From Sulfuritalea sp. (lineage in GTDB: Bacteria > Pseudomonadota > Gammaproteobacteria > Burkholderiales > Rhodocyclaceae), in NCBI GenBank assembly GCA_016710465.1, contig JADJVS010000014.1:496001-560000 (forward strand): DNA of 64,000 nt. The letters run 5' to 3'. The translations under genes were made by a program, and so were the position numbers. Positions 11,608-21,190 of the stretch are shown one piece after another (the stretch's first letter is position 1; each line of letters opens with the position of its first letter). The notes beneath the pieces were generated by a model, which searched no databases, had not been told where the DNA came from, and was given only the letters and a program-made list of their open reading frames with translations.

Positions 11608-12378
11608 TCAATACGGGCTGGTGCCCTCGAAGTCGGCGCTGGCGACACGGCGTTTCGCATAGATTCCTCGCACCCAGTCGGCACCGGGGTGTCGAGCAAA
11701 GCGCGCCATCAATGCGGCAAAGGCTGGCGCCACGGGCCGAGGGGCGTACATCGGCGAATTCTCCGGGCGCACGACGGTGGCCAGTGCCGCCGCCACCGTG
11801 ATGTCGGCGATGCTGAACTCCTTGCCCACCAGGAAGCCTGTCGCCGCCGCCTGCGTCGCGGCGCGATCGAGCGCCGCGTGCGCCGCCGCGATACCCTCTT
11901 CCACGGCGGCGGGGCCGCTGATGCCGTTGCCCTTCCTCACCAGCGGCGCCGCCAGCGGCACGATGCAGGCATAAAAGCCGCGCGACAGCGGCGATTCGGC
12001 CTCGGCGAAAATGCGGGCGAAATAGCGCCGGTTGGCAAGCAGGGCATCGAGTACGGCGCAACGGATGCGCGGCGTGATGTCCTCGTCGAACTCGCGCTGC
12101 TGTGCCATGGCCGCCGCGCACAGATCCGGCGCGGCCGGGATCAGGCGCGGTTCGGGATAGCGCGCTTCCAGCCAGTCGAGGATGCACGCCGAACCGGTGA
12201 TGACCTCGCCGTCGTTGATCAGCACGGGGGTGGCCGTCTGTCTGGTCAGCTTCTTCACCTTTGCCATATGCGGGCCGGGCAGCAGGCTGCGGCGGCGATG
12301 CGGCACGCGCTTGAGATCCAGCGCCCAGCGCACTTTTTCATTGTAGGGCGAATGGCGGAACTGCAACAGCTCGATCAT
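11608..12378 (-). CDS. Glutathione S-transferase family protein
   Basis: A 256-residue two-domain GST. The thioredoxin-like N-terminal domain runs from LLQFRHSPYNEKVRWAL to the cis-proline and glutathione contact in TPVLINDGEVITGSACIL. The helical C-terminal domain contains FLVGKEFSIADI, the N-capping box of the GST core. The start at 12378 has GGAGG upstream. It is divergent from a TetR regulator with a palindrome between them, so it is the likely target. A copy of the dispersed motif covers the codons for RRVASADF at its C-terminus. Confidence 0.88.
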   Translation of the reverse strand: MIELLQFRHSPYNEKVRWALDLKRVPHRRRSLLPGPHMAKVKKLTRQTATPVLINDGEVITGSACILDWLEARYPEPRLIPAAPDLCAAAMAQQREFDEDITPRIRCAVLDALLANRRYFARIFAEAESPLSRGFYACIVPLAAPLVRKGNGISGPAAVEEGIAAAHAALDRAATQAAATGFLVGKEFSIADITVAAALATVVRPENSPMYAPRPVAPAFAALMARFARHPGADWVRGIYAKRRVASADFEGTSPY

Positions 12379-12398
12379 GGCGTGCCTCCGTTTTTTGG

Positions 12399-12414
12399 TA
12401 TGATAGCCATCATA
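12399..12414. promoter_or_regulatory. Palindromic operator between GST and TetR genes
   Basis: A perfect inverted repeat TATGAT-AGCC-ATCATA lies in the 52-nt gap between the divergent GST and TetR genes. Each arm also reads as a -10 box on one strand, so a bound TetR dimer would block both genes. Candidate autoregulatory site. Confidence 0.6.
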
Positions 12415-12430
12415 TGAAAAGACTTCAAGC

Positions 12431-13045
12431 ATGCCGCTGAGCGCGGAGCACAAGGAACGGACCCGGGCCCGCATCCTCGCCGCGGCGGGGCGTGTGTTTC
12501 GCCGCCAGGGATATGCCGCGACCGCGGTGGACGCGGTGATGGCGGAGGCCGGGCTGACGCGGGGCGGCTTCTATGCCCACTTTCCGTCGAAGGAAGCATT
12601 GTTTGCCGAGGTCCTGGCGCACGATCACGGGCTGATTCGCATGTTGGCCGCACGGCGGGCCCGCAGCTCGGCGGGATGGCGGCGCCAGACGCGGCGCATC
12701 CTCGGCGATTGGCTCGCGCCGGACCATCTCGGGCCGGTCCGCGAGGGTTGCAGCTTCGCGGCCCTGACCGCCGATGCGGCGCGCGGCGGCCCCGAAGTGC
12801 GGCGAGCCTGGGGCCTGGCTTTCGAACGCCTGGTGGGAGAGCTGCTGCGGACACCCGCCACGGATGTCGACCAGGCGCTGGCGATGGCCAGCAGCGAAAG
12901 GCGGGCATTGGCGGCCCAACTTGCGGCCAATGCGATCGGGATGCTGGTGGTGGCCGCCGCCGGCGAGGACGGGCTGCTGCGTACGGCGCAGGCGGTGACG
13001 CGTGCGGCGGTCCTCGAGCAGATCGACCGGCTGTTGGCGAGCTAG
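12431..13045 (+). CDS. TetR/AcrR family regulator
   Basis: A 204-residue regulator. The N-terminal helix-turn-helix is complete (RILAAAGRVFRRQGYAA, then AGLTRGGFYAHFPSKEALF). The C-terminal ligand domain is helical. The gene is divergent from the GST gene at 52 nt, with a palindrome that fits a dimer operator, so it probably represses that gene in response to an electrophile or hydrophobic compound. Confidence 0.93.
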   Translation: MPLSAEHKERTRARILAAAGRVFRRQGYAATAVDAVMAEAGLTRGGFYAHFPSKEALFAEVLAHDHGLIRMLAARRARSSAGWRRQTRRILGDWLAPDHLGPVREGCSFAALTADAARGGPEVRRAWGLAFERLVGELLRTPATDVDQALAMASSERRALAAQLAANAIGMLVVAAAGEDGLLRTAQAVTRAAVLEQIDRLLAS

Positions 13046-13105
13046 CCTAGCCTTCCCGCACCGCGCGGAAACGCGCCCGCTGCGAGGCGACGCGGCATTC
13101 CCGGC

Positions 13106-14071
13106 CTAGGTCAGCGCCTTCGAAAGTTCGCCGCCTATGGTTTGCATGAAGGCGCGCACCCGCGCCGTGTTGCGCAGGTCCGCATGGGTCAGAATCCAGA
13201 ATGGCGTCTGCAGCGAATCGATCGGTTCCGATAGCGCCAGCAGATCGGGGAATTCGCGGGCAACGAATTCGGGCAGCACGGTGATGCCCATGCCAGTGCG
13301 CACCAAGGCCAGCGCGCTGGGGAAGTGGTCGGCGCGCGCCACCACCGAGGTCGCGGGTACCGTCGCATCGAGCCAGCGGTCGTAGATCCGGTCCTGTCCG
13401 TCAAAGCCGATCCACGGGAATTCCCGCGCCAGGACTTCGGGGTTCAGCCCCTTGCGGCCGCGCGGCTTGGCATTCCCGCGGCCCTCGAAATAGGGCGCGC
13501 CGGACCAGCCGTAGATCCTGATTCTCACCGTCCCCAGCGAGCGCCCCACCAGGCTGTCCGGCGCCTCGGCCGACATGCGCAGTGCCACGTCGGCTTCGCG
13601 TCGCGCCAGATCGACGCGCTCGCGAGCGGTTCGCACCTCCACTTCGATCCGCGGCTGTTGCGCATGAAACACCGCCAGCGCGGGCGGCAGCAGGTAAAGC
13701 GCCACGACATGGGCGGTGGTCACGCGCAGACGCCCGGTCAGACGCGTGTCGCCGCCGATGATCTTCCGCTCGGCCTGGGCTACGCGCGGCTCGCACTCCT
13801 CGCCCGCGCGGCGCAGCGTCTCGCCGGCCTCGGTCGGCACGTAGCCGCTGCGCAAGCGTTCGAAGAGCCGCACCATCAGCTTTTCCTCGATCGCATCGAT
13901 CCGCCGCAACACCGTCGAATGCGTCACCGCCAGCGCGCGCGCTGCTCCCGAGAGCGAGCCTGCCCGAGCCACGGCCAGCACATAGCGCAGATCGTCCCAG
14001 TCAAGCCGGCCGGCCCCTGTAGTCGAGCCTGGCGCTTGGGTCACCTGCGGGGAACCAAGTCGATTGTGCAT
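13106..14071 (-). CDS. LysR family transcriptional regulator
   Basis: A 321-residue LysR protein with the winged HTH at about residues 24-85 (LDWDDLRYVLAVARAGSLSG, then LRRIDAIEEKL) and a periplasmic-binding-protein-like effector domain. It is divergent from the small gene at 14166, which may be a target. No metabolic partner is adjacent, so the effector is unknown. Confidence 0.92.
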   Translation of the reverse strand: MHNRLGSPQVTQAPGSTTGAGRLDWDDLRYVLAVARAGSLSGAARALAVTHSTVLRRIDAIEEKLMVRLFERLRSGYVPTEAGETLRRAGEECEPRVAQAERKIIGGDTRLTGRLRVTTAHVVALYLLPPALAVFHAQQPRIEVEVRTARERVDLARREADVALRMSAEAPDSLVGRSLGTVRIRIYGWSGAPYFEGRGNAKPRGRKGLNPEVLAREFPWIGFDGQDRIYDRWLDATVPATSVVARADHFPSALALVRTGMGITVLPEFVAREFPDLLALSEPIDSLQTPFWILTHADLRNTARVRAFMQTIGGELSKALT

Positions 14072-14165
14072 TGTTGCAAAATCAATTGACGAAAACGGAT
14101 ATTGGCTGTGCGAATCCTAGCATCTAGACTTGCCTCAAGCTCATTTTCTCGCGAAGGAATTCGTC

Positions 14166-14462
14166 ATGATCAGCATTCAAAGCCACGTGCGCGATTTCGG
14201 CCTTCCACACGCCATCCGGATCCTCGTTCGACACTGGGCGCGGCATCTCGGTGCGCTGAGTGCGCGCATCGATGCCCGGCCGTGGCCGCGACATCATCGG
14301 CTCGGCTCCTGGCAGCTCATGCTGGTGCTGCCAAAAACGGTGGTCGCTCCGTCACAGGGGGGCAACTCACCGCTGGCTTCCTCGCCGGCGGCGAAGCTTC
14401 CCGGTGGCGACGTCCTGACCCAGGACACGGGCGTGGAGCCGAACGCCGTGGCTCTCCGATGA
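14166..14462 (+). CDS. Small hypothetical protein
   Basis: A 98-residue frame starting at an ATG 7 nt after AAGGA. The first half is His/Arg/Trp-rich (RILVRHWARHLGALSARID) and could form amphipathic helices; the second half is low-complexity. No family recognised. Its place opposite a LysR gene is the best argument that it is real. Confidence 0.42.
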   Translation: MISIQSHVRDFGLPHAIRILVRHWARHLGALSARIDARPWPRHHRLGSWQLMLVLPKTVVAPSQGGNSPLASSPAAKLPGGDVLTQDTGVEPNAVALR

Positions 14463-14549
14463 GCTGGCGCGGCGGTTTCCTGCCGTAGCCGGGCAGGGAT
14501 GGTCCGGACATTCTGATTTCCGCACCGGAGCGTCGCGCCGGTCGCCGCT

Positions 14550-15660
14550 TCAGGTTTGCGCCAGGAGTTCCGCGGCATGGGCAGCGAGCGCCAGCGAGGC
14601 CGTCAGGCCGGGCGACTCGATGCCGAAGAAATTGACCAGACCCGGAATGCCATGGTCGCGCGGCCCGGCGATCGCGAAGTCGCGTGCCGCCGCGCCGGGG
14701 GCGTGGAGCTTGGGGCGGATGCCGGCGTAGGCGGGCTGCAGGGCGCCGTCGGAAAGCTCCGGCCAATAGCGGCGCACCTCGGCATAGAAGGCATCGGCGC
14801 GCCGGGGATCGACCGTGTAGTCGATACCGTCAATCCATTCGACGTCGGGACCGAAGCGCGCCTGGCCGCCGAGATCGAGCGTCAGATGCACACCCAGGCC
14901 GGCCGCTTCGGGCACCGGGTAGATCAGCCGCGAAAAGGGCGCGCGTCCGGCCAGTGCATAGTAATTGCCTTTTGCATAGTGCAGCGGCGGCACGCTGTGT
15001 GCCGGCAGCCCGGTCAGGGCGCGGGCGAGGTGTTGCGCGCCGAGGCCGGCGCAATTGACGACGCCGCGCGCCAGCAACGCCATTCTCGCCGCCGTCGCTG
15101 GCCACGTCGAGGCGGATGCCCTCGGCGGAAACGCGCCCCCCCAACACCCGGCTTTGCAGCGCCAGCACGGCGCCGGCCCGCTCGGCGTCGCCCAGCAGCG
15201 AAAGCATCAGGCCATGGCTGTCGATGATCCCGGTCGATGGCGAGAGCAGGGCGGCGCGGCAGGTCAGCGCCGGCTCCAGCATGCGGGCTTGCGCGCCGTT
15301 AAGCCATTGCAGGTCGTCGACGCCGTTGGCGCGGGCGCGGGCGGCAATGCCATCTAGTTGCGCGCATTGGTCATCGCCGCCGGCGACGATCAGTTTGCCG
15401 CAGCGCCGATGCTCGATGCCGCGCTCGGCGCAGTAGGCGTAAAGCAAAGTCCTGCCGGCAACGCATAGCCGCGCCTTGAGCGATCCGGCCGGATAGTAGA
15501 TGCCGGCATGGATCACCTCGCTGTTGCGGGCGCTGATGCCGGTGCCGAAGGCGCTCTCGGCTTCGAGGATCAGCACCTCGCGTCCGCGCATGGCGAGCAC
15601 ACGCGCCACCGCGAGGCCGATCACGCCGGCGCCGATCACGGCGCAGTCGATTCTTTCCAT
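14550..15660 (-). pseudogene. LhgO-type FAD-dependent oxidoreductase, frameshifted
   Basis: The two halves of one protein lie in different frames. The N-terminal part (from 15660) has the FAD loop [17 protein letters not shown], then [15 protein letters not shown], a signature of L-2-hydroxyglutarate oxidase LhgO. The C-terminal part has [16 protein letters not shown] and [10 protein letters not shown] and ends at 14550. Removing one C at 15080-15081 restores a continuous reading, [16 protein letters not shown]. The total is 1111 nt, one more than a multiple of three. It is either a recent pseudogene or a sequencing error. Confidence 0.85.
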
Positions 15661-15715
15661 GGTGCTTTGTGGCAGAGTAGGTGCCGCGAAGAATAGACGA
15701 TGTGGAGGACGGATG

Positions 15716-16141
15716 ATGAAATTCCTCAAATCGACGCTGCCGGCATGGGTGGCGCTGCTTGCCTTGCTGCCCGGCCTGGCGCTGGCGCAGGCGGTTGCCC
15801 TGCCGAACCACCGCGTGGTGTTTCAGGTCAACGACGAGGATTCGCGCAAATGGAATACCGTCCTGGCCAACATCAACAACGTGCAGGAGGAACTCGGCAA
15901 GGTCGAGGTGGCCGTGGTGGTGATCGGCCCGGCGCTGGGCATGCTCAAAGCCGACGCGCTGACCGCCAACAAGGTGCAGGACGCGATGTCGGCCGGCGTG
16001 CGCTTCGTCGCCTGCGGCAACTCGATGCAGGCGCAGAAGCTGGAAAAGGACGACATGATCGACAAGATCGAATACACCCGCGCCGGCTATGCCGAGCTGA
16101 TGCGCCTGCAGCAGCGGGGTTGGGCCTACCTGCGGCCCTGA
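15716..16141 (+). CDS. Exported DsrE-family protein
   Basis: A 141-residue protein with a clean signal peptide ([20 protein letters not shown], then LALAQA) and a DsrE/F-like domain ([20 protein letters not shown], then [15 protein letters not shown]). [11 protein letters not shown] carries the single conserved cysteine, so a sulfur-relay or thiol role is possible. Two ATGs (15713 and 15716) follow a GGAGG; the second has better spacing. Confidence 0.83.
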   Translation: MKFLKSTLPAWVALLALLPGLALAQAVALPNHRVVFQVNDEDSRKWNTVLANINNVQEELGKVEVAVVVIGPALGMLKADALTANKVQDAMSAGVRFVACGNSMQAQKLEKDDMIDKIEYTRAGYAELMRLQQRGWAYLRP

Positions 16142-16263
16142 ACAATTCGCGGTCGGGTGGCGACAGGCGGCGGTCGCCTGCTATGCTTTAGCCAATGCGC
16201 GCCAGACGCAAGCTGCCCCACCCGAGGAGATTCGCCATACCCACCGCCGCTTCAGCCCCCGTC

Positions 16264-16968
16264 ATGGCCGACGCCAACCTGCTGGTCGACTGGTTGCGGG
16301 TCGATACCGTCCTGCTCGACATGGACGGCACGCTGCTCGACCTGAACTTCGACAACCATTTCTGGCAGGTGCATCTGCCGCAACGCTACGCCGCCGCGCG
16401 CGGCGTGGCGCTGGAAACCGGGCGTGAAGAACTGATGGCCCGCTACCACGCCCGCGCCGGCACGCTTGACTGGTACTCGGTGGATTTCTGGGCGACCGCG
16501 CTGGAACTGGACATCATGCGGCTCAAGGAAGAGGTCGCGCACCTGATCGACATCCATCCGCATGTCACCGACTTTCTCGCCGCGCTGCGCGCCAGCGGGC
16601 GGCGCATCGTGCTGGCGACCAATGCCCACCACAAGAGCGTGACGCTCAAGATGGCGCGCACCGGCCTGGCGCCGCATTTCGACGCCATCGTCAGTTCGCA
16701 TGCGCTGGGCGCGGCCAAGGAGGAGCAGGCCTTCTGGCAAGCCCTGCGCGAAGCCGAAGGCTTCGACCCGGCGCGCACGTTGCTGGTCGACGACAGCCGT
16801 GTGGTGCTCGACAGCGCCCGTCGTTTCGGCATCGCCCAACTGGTGTCGGTGAAGCGGCCGGACAGCACGCGCCGCGACAACGACACCGGCGATTACCCGG
16901 CGATCGACGATTTCTCGCAACTGATGCCGGGCGTCGCCGCGCCGCGCCTGGAGGCGGCCCATGGCTGA
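16264..16968 (+). CDS. yrfG: HAD hydrolase, GMP/IMP nucleotidase YrfG-like
   Basis: A 234-residue HAD-family phosphatase. Motif I is DMDGTLLDLNFDNHFW, the distinctive extended form of the YrfG GMP/IMP nucleotidases. Motif II is LATNAHHKSV and motif III/IV is LLVDDSRVVLDSA. The start at 16264 aligns with the family N-terminus; an upstream ATG at 16195 adds a basic stretch with no homology. The stop overlaps the malonyl-CoA decarboxylase start by 8 nt. Confidence 0.87.
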   Translation: MADANLLVDWLRVDTVLLDMDGTLLDLNFDNHFWQVHLPQRYAAARGVALETGREELMARYHARAGTLDWYSVDFWATALELDIMRLKEEVAHLIDIHPHVTDFLAALRASGRRIVLATNAHHKSVTLKMARTGLAPHFDAIVSSHALGAAKEEQAFWQALREAEGFDPARTLLVDDSRVVLDSARRFGIAQLVSVKRPDSTRRDNDTGDYPAIDDFSQLMPGVAAPRLEAAHG

Positions 16969-18295
16969 AGGCCTGGTCCGGCGCCTCAAGGCCATAGTCG
17001 GCGCTGGCGGTACGGCGAGCACCGGGCCGAAGCTGGTCGGCGACTGGCGCCGGCAACTGCGCGAGTGCGCCGATGCGCGCGGTGGCGAGGTGTCGGCGCG
17101 CGTCCGCGCGGCGGCGCTGGCGCAAACCTATCTGCAACTCGACGACGCCGGGCGCAAGGCCTTCCTCAAGCTGATCGCGCTCGAATTCGGCCCCGATCCG
17201 GCGCGCGTGGCGACGGCGCACGCGGCCTACCAGGCGGCGGTCGGCGGCGAGGCGCAATGGGATGCCGAGGCGGAGCTGCGCGCCGCGCTGCGTTCGGCCC
17301 GCATCCGCATCCTCACCCAGTTCAATGCCATCCCGCAGGGCGTCAAGTTTCTCGTCGACCTGCGCGCCGATCTGCTGCGCTATATCGACGACGAGCCCGG
17401 CCTGGCGCCGCTCGACCGCGAGCTGGAATCGCGCCTTGCGGCCTGGTTCGATGTCGGCTTCCTCGAACTGCAACGCATCACCTGGAACTCGCCCGCCGCT
17501 CTGCTGGAGAAGCTGATCCAGTACGAGGCGGTGCATGCGATCCGTTCCTGGACCGACCTCAAGAACCGGCTCGACTCCGACCGCCGGCTGTATGCCTTCT
17601 TCCACCCGCGCATGCCCATGGAGCCGCTGATCTTCGTCGAGGTGGCCTTGACCAACCAGCTCGCGGACAGCATCCAGGCCCTGCTTGACGAAAACGCGCC
17701 GGTGTTCGATGTCCGCCGCGCCGACACCGCGATCTTCTATTCGATCTCGAATACGCAAAGCGGCTTGCGCGGCGTTTCCTTCGGCAGCTTCCTGCTGAAG
17801 CGCGTGATCGACGATCTGTGCCGCGATTTTCCAAAGCTGCGCCATTTCGCCACCCTGTCACCGCTGCCCGGCCTTGCCGCCTGGCTGCGCGAACACCCGT
17901 CGGAATTGGCGGTCCAGGGCCTGGAGCTCGGCCTCGCGGAACTCGTTGCCGGCGGCTGGGCGGCGGATGCGGCGGCGGCGCGACGCATCAACGAGGCGCT
18001 GGCGGAAGTCGCGGCACGCTATCTGACCCAGGCCAAGGCCGGTCGCGGCGACGGCTTGCTGCCGCTCGACCCGGTGGCGCGCTTCCACCTTGGCAACGGC
18101 GCCACCGTCGAGCGCATCAACCCGCTCGGCGACAATTCGGCCAAGGGCCTGCGGCAATCCCTCGGCGTCATGGTGAATTACCTGTACGAGCTTGACGCGC
18201 TGGAACAGAATGTCGAAAACTTCGCCTGCGAAGGCACCATCGCCACCTCGGCCGCCGTCAGGCGGCTGGCGCGGCCGAAAAACAGCGGTACATAA
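16961..18295 (+). CDS. matA: Malonyl-CoA decarboxylase
   Basis: A 444-residue malonyl-CoA decarboxylase, converting malonyl-CoA to acetyl-CoA and CO2. The N-terminal helical domain is followed by the acetyltransferase-like catalytic domain: FFHPRMPMEPLIFVEVALT, SISNTQSGLRGVSFG, the catalytic serine region ATLSPLPG and the catalytic histidine in RFHLGNGA. It is followed at 15 nt by a TRAP transporter and then a malonyl-CoA synthetase, defining a malonate catabolic operon. A copy of the dispersed motif lies at codons for VGAGGTA near the N-terminus. Confidence 0.93.
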   Translation: MAEGLVRRLKAIVGAGGTASTGPKLVGDWRRQLRECADARGGEVSARVRAAALAQTYLQLDDAGRKAFLKLIALEFGPDPARVATAHAAYQAAVGGEAQWDAEAELRAALRSARIRILTQFNAIPQGVKFLVDLRADLLRYIDDEPGLAPLDRELESRLAAWFDVGFLELQRITWNSPAALLEKLIQYEAVHAIRSWTDLKNRLDSDRRLYAFFHPRMPMEPLIFVEVALTNQLADSIQALLDENAPVFDVRRADTAIFYSISNTQSGLRGVSFGSFLLKRVIDDLCRDFPKLRHFATLSPLPGLAAWLREHPSELAVQGLELGLAELVAGGWAADAAAARRINEALAEVAARYLTQAKAGRGDGLLPLDPVARFHLGNGATVERINPLGDNSAKGLRQSLGVMVNYLYELDALEQNVENFACEGTIATSAAVRRLARPKNSGT

Positions 18296-18310
18296 CGAAG
18301 GAGACCAACC

Positions 18311-19333
18311 ATGCGACGCACTTTCCTGAAAACTTCACTGGCACTGGCCGGAGCACTGGCCCTGGGCGCGTCCAGCGCCCCGCTGCTGGCGCAGACCAAA
18401 ACCATCAAGATTTCCCACCAGTTCCCCGGTGGCACCATTGACGAGGGTGATTTCCGCGACCGCCTGGTGCGCAAGTTCGCCGCCGAGGTGGAAAAGAAGA
18501 GCGGCGGCGCGCTCAAGTTCGAGATCTACCCGGCAGCCTCGCTGATGAAGCCGGTGCCGCAGTACAAGGCGCTGTCCACCGGCGCCCTGGACATGTCGCT
18601 GTACCCGCTGGCCTATGCCGGCGGCGAGTTTCCCGAGGCCAACCTGACCCTGATGCCGGCGGTGGTCACCAGCTATGAACAGGGCCTGCGCTGGAAGGAG
18701 GCGCCGATCGGCAAAGAGCTGACGCGCCTGCTCGAAGAGCGCAATGTCAAGATCATCACCTGGGTCTGGCAGGCCGGCGGCATCGCCGCCAAGGGCAAGC
18801 CGCTGGTCGGCCCCGAGGATGCGAAGGGCATGAAGGTGCGCGGCGGCAGCCGCGAGATCGACCTGATGACCAAGGCCGCCGGCGCCGCCGTGACCAACGT
18901 GCCCTCCAATGAGATCTACAGCGCCATGCAATCCGGCGTGCTCGACGCGGCGATCACCTCCAGCACCTCGCTGATCAGCTTCCGCCTGCACGAGACCTCC
19001 AACTTCCTCACCGCCGGGCGCAAGCATTCCTTCTGGTACATGTTCGAGCCGCTGCTGATGTCGAAGAAGAGCTTTGACAGCCTGACCCCGGCGCAACAGA
19101 AGCTGGTCATGGAGGTCGGCGCCTCGCTGGAGAAGTTCGGCATGGAGGCGGCCAAGGCCGACGACCAGCGCGTGGTCGAGGTGTTCACCAAGGCTGGCCT
19201 GAAGGTGGTCGACATGGAACAGGCGACCTTCGACAAGTGGCGCGAGGTGGCGAAGGCCTCGGCCTGGAAGGATTTCGAGGAGAAGGTCAAGAACGGCAAG
19301 GCCTTGTTCGACATGGCCCTGTCCGTCAAGTAA
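18311..19333 (+). CDS. dctP: TRAP transporter substrate-binding protein DctP
   Basis: A 340-residue DctP-family periplasmic binding protein with a strong AAGGAG ribosome binding site. The signal peptide begins MRRTFLK, a twin-arginine-like motif, and ends near LLAQT. The body has IKISHQFPGG and the conserved arginine region GMKVRGGSREIDLM, which contacts the carboxylate of the ligand in this family. Placed between malonyl-CoA decarboxylase and malonyl-CoA synthetase genes, its ligand is probably malonate. Confidence 0.93.
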   Translation: MRRTFLKTSLALAGALALGASSAPLLAQTKTIKISHQFPGGTIDEGDFRDRLVRKFAAEVEKKSGGALKFEIYPAASLMKPVPQYKALSTGALDMSLYPLAYAGGEFPEANLTLMPAVVTSYEQGLRWKEAPIGKELTRLLEERNVKIITWVWQAGGIAAKGKPLVGPEDAKGMKVRGGSREIDLMTKAAGAAVTNVPSNEIYSAMQSGVLDAAITSSTSLISFRLHETSNFLTAGRKHSFWYMFEPLLMSKKSFDSLTPAQQKLVMEVGASLEKFGMEAAKADDQRVVEVFTKAGLKVVDMEQATFDKWREVAKASAWKDFEEKVKNGKALFDMALSVK

Positions 19334-19415
19334 GCCGGAGCCGTGTTCGCGCTCTGGCGGGCTTTTTGGTCGCGCCGTCGGCACGGTCAGCAACCTGGCG
19401 GGATATGCCTCGGGC

Positions 19416-19856
19416 GTGTTGATCGTGTTTTGTTCCGGCGTGCTGGTGTTCGAGGTGGCGGTGCGCTACCTGCTCAACTGGCCGACCGACTGGGAAATCG
19501 AGTTGTCGATCATGCTGCTGATCGGCGCCACCTTCATGAGCGCGGCCTTCACCCAGGCCGCGCGCGGCCATGTCGGCATCGAGGTGCTCGACGTGATGAT
19601 GTCGGAAAAGGCCAACCGCTACCGCTACATGCTGGGCGACCTGCTCTCGCTGTTGTTCTGCGCCTTCATCGCCTGGAAGTCCTGGCAGTTCTTTCATGAA
19701 GCCTGGACCGACGGCAAGATGAGCAATACCTCCTGGGGGCCGAAGCTCTGGCCGGCCTACTTGTCGATGGCGGCCGGCATGAGCCTGCTCTCGCTGCAAT
19801 TGCTGGTGCAGGTCGGTGACCAGCACATCCACGAGCATCGCGAGGACGAAGAATGA
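19416..19856 (+). CDS. dctQ: TRAP transporter small permease DctQ, 5' end apparently frameshifted
   Basis: The open frame from GTG 19416 gives 146 residues with the DctQ helices (VLVFEVAVRYLLNWPTDWEI), but lacks the usual N-terminus. In-frame sequence upstream (AVGTVSNLAGYASG) clearly belongs to the protein yet has no start codon. A GTG at 19343 starts the expected N-terminus one frame away; dropping one T from the T5 run at 19363-19367 joins them. The intact gene would therefore be 19343-19856 with a 1-nt indel. The 3' end overlaps dctM by 4 nt. Confidence 0.83.
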   Translation: MLIVFCSGVLVFEVAVRYLLNWPTDWEIELSIMLLIGATFMSAAFTQAARGHVGIEVLDVMMSEKANRYRYMLGDLLSLLFCAFIAWKSWQFFHEAWTDGKMSNTSWGPKLWPAYLSMAAGMSLLSLQLLVQVGDQHIHEHREDEE

Positions 19857-21181
19857 GCACGCTTCAGATCGGCATCCTTTTCGGCCTGGCGACATTCATC
19901 GCGCTGTTCTCGGGCATGCCCATCGCTTTCGCCGTGGGCTATGTGGCGCTGACCTTCATGGTTATCTACATGCCGCCGGAAACCATCGGCCTGATCGCCG
20001 AGACGCTGTATTCGGAACTCGACAACTTCGTGCTGCTGACCATCCCGCTGTTCGTGCTGATGGGCGCGGCGATCGGCAAGTCGCGCGCGGGCGGCGACCT
20101 GTACTCCTCGCTCAACCGCTGGATGGGCCGCGTGCCGGGCGGGCTGGGCGTGGCCAACGTCATGGCCTGCTCGGTTTTCGCCGCAATGTGCGGCTCCAGC
20201 CCCGCCACCTGCTCGGCGATCGGCTCCTCGGGCATCCCCGAGATGCGTAAGCGCGGCTATTCGCCGGCCCTGGCCTCGGGCATCATTGCCGCCGGCGGCA
20301 CCCTGGGCATCCTGATCCCGCCCTCGCTGACGCTGATTCTTTACGGCGTGGTCACCGAGCAGTCGATCGGCAAACTGTTCATCGCCGGGGTCGGCCCCGG
20401 CCTGATGCTCACCGCGATGTTCGCGGTCTGGGTGGTGATCCAGTTTCGCCGCGAGCAGGCGCGCGCCCGGCTGGCCGGCGGCGACAGCGCGATCCTCGAC
20501 GAGCAGAACTTCACCTGGCGCGAAAAAATGGAAACCCTGCCGCGCCTGGCGCCCTTCATCGGCATCATCGTCATCATCATGGTGGCGCTGTACGGCGGCT
20601 GGGCCACGCCCTCCGAAGTGGCCGGCATCGGCGCCTTCTTCTCGCTGCTGATGGTGATGGCGATCTACGGCTGCTGGCGCTGGACCGACATGAAGGCCAT
20701 CCTCGGCGGCACGGTGCGCGAATCGACCATGGTGATGATGATCATAGCCATGAGCTTCTTCTACACTTATGTCATGAGCTACCTGCACATCACGCAGGAG
20801 GTCGCCGCCTGGATGGTGGGCCTGCCGCTGGGCAAGTGGGGCTTCTTCGTCGCCTGCAACATCCTGCTGGTGGTGCTCGGCTTCTTCCTGCCGCCGGTGG
20901 CCATCATCCTGATGGTGACACCGATCATCCTGCCGGCGCTCAAGGCCCACGGCATCGACCTGGTCTGGTTCGGCATCGTCATGACCATCCTCATGGAAAT
21001 GGGCCTGATCCATCCGCCGGTCGGACTCAACCTCTTCGTCATCAACTCGATCGCCCCCGACATCAAGCTGCGCGACATCATCTGGGGCACCGCGCCCTTC
21101 ATCGTCCTGATGATCCTCGCCATCGTGTTGCTGGCGGTCTTTCCGCAGATCGCGATGTGGCTGCCGGAGAACGTCAAGTAG
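19853..21181 (+). CDS. dctM: TRAP transporter large permease DctM
   Basis: A 442-residue permease with about twelve membrane segments and the family signature SPATCSAIGSSGIPEMRKRGY, followed by ASGIIAAGGTLGILIPPS. It forms the sodium-coupled channel with DctQ and takes ligand from DctP. It is joined to dctQ by an ATGA overlap and followed at 9 nt by the acyl-CoA synthetase. Confidence 0.95.
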   Translation: MSTLQIGILFGLATFIALFSGMPIAFAVGYVALTFMVIYMPPETIGLIAETLYSELDNFVLLTIPLFVLMGAAIGKSRAGGDLYSSLNRWMGRVPGGLGVANVMACSVFAAMCGSSPATCSAIGSSGIPEMRKRGYSPALASGIIAAGGTLGILIPPSLTLILYGVVTEQSIGKLFIAGVGPGLMLTAMFAVWVVIQFRREQARARLAGGDSAILDEQNFTWREKMETLPRLAPFIGIIVIIMVALYGGWATPSEVAGIGAFFSLLMVMAIYGCWRWTDMKAILGGTVRESTMVMMIIAMSFFYTYVMSYLHITQEVAAWMVGLPLGKWGFFVACNILLVVLGFFLPPVAIILMVTPIILPALKAHGIDLVWFGIVMTILMEMGLIHPPVGLNLFVINSIAPDIKLRDIIWGTAPFIVLMILAIVLLAVFPQIAMWLPENVK

Positions 21182-21190
21182 GCCATTTGC

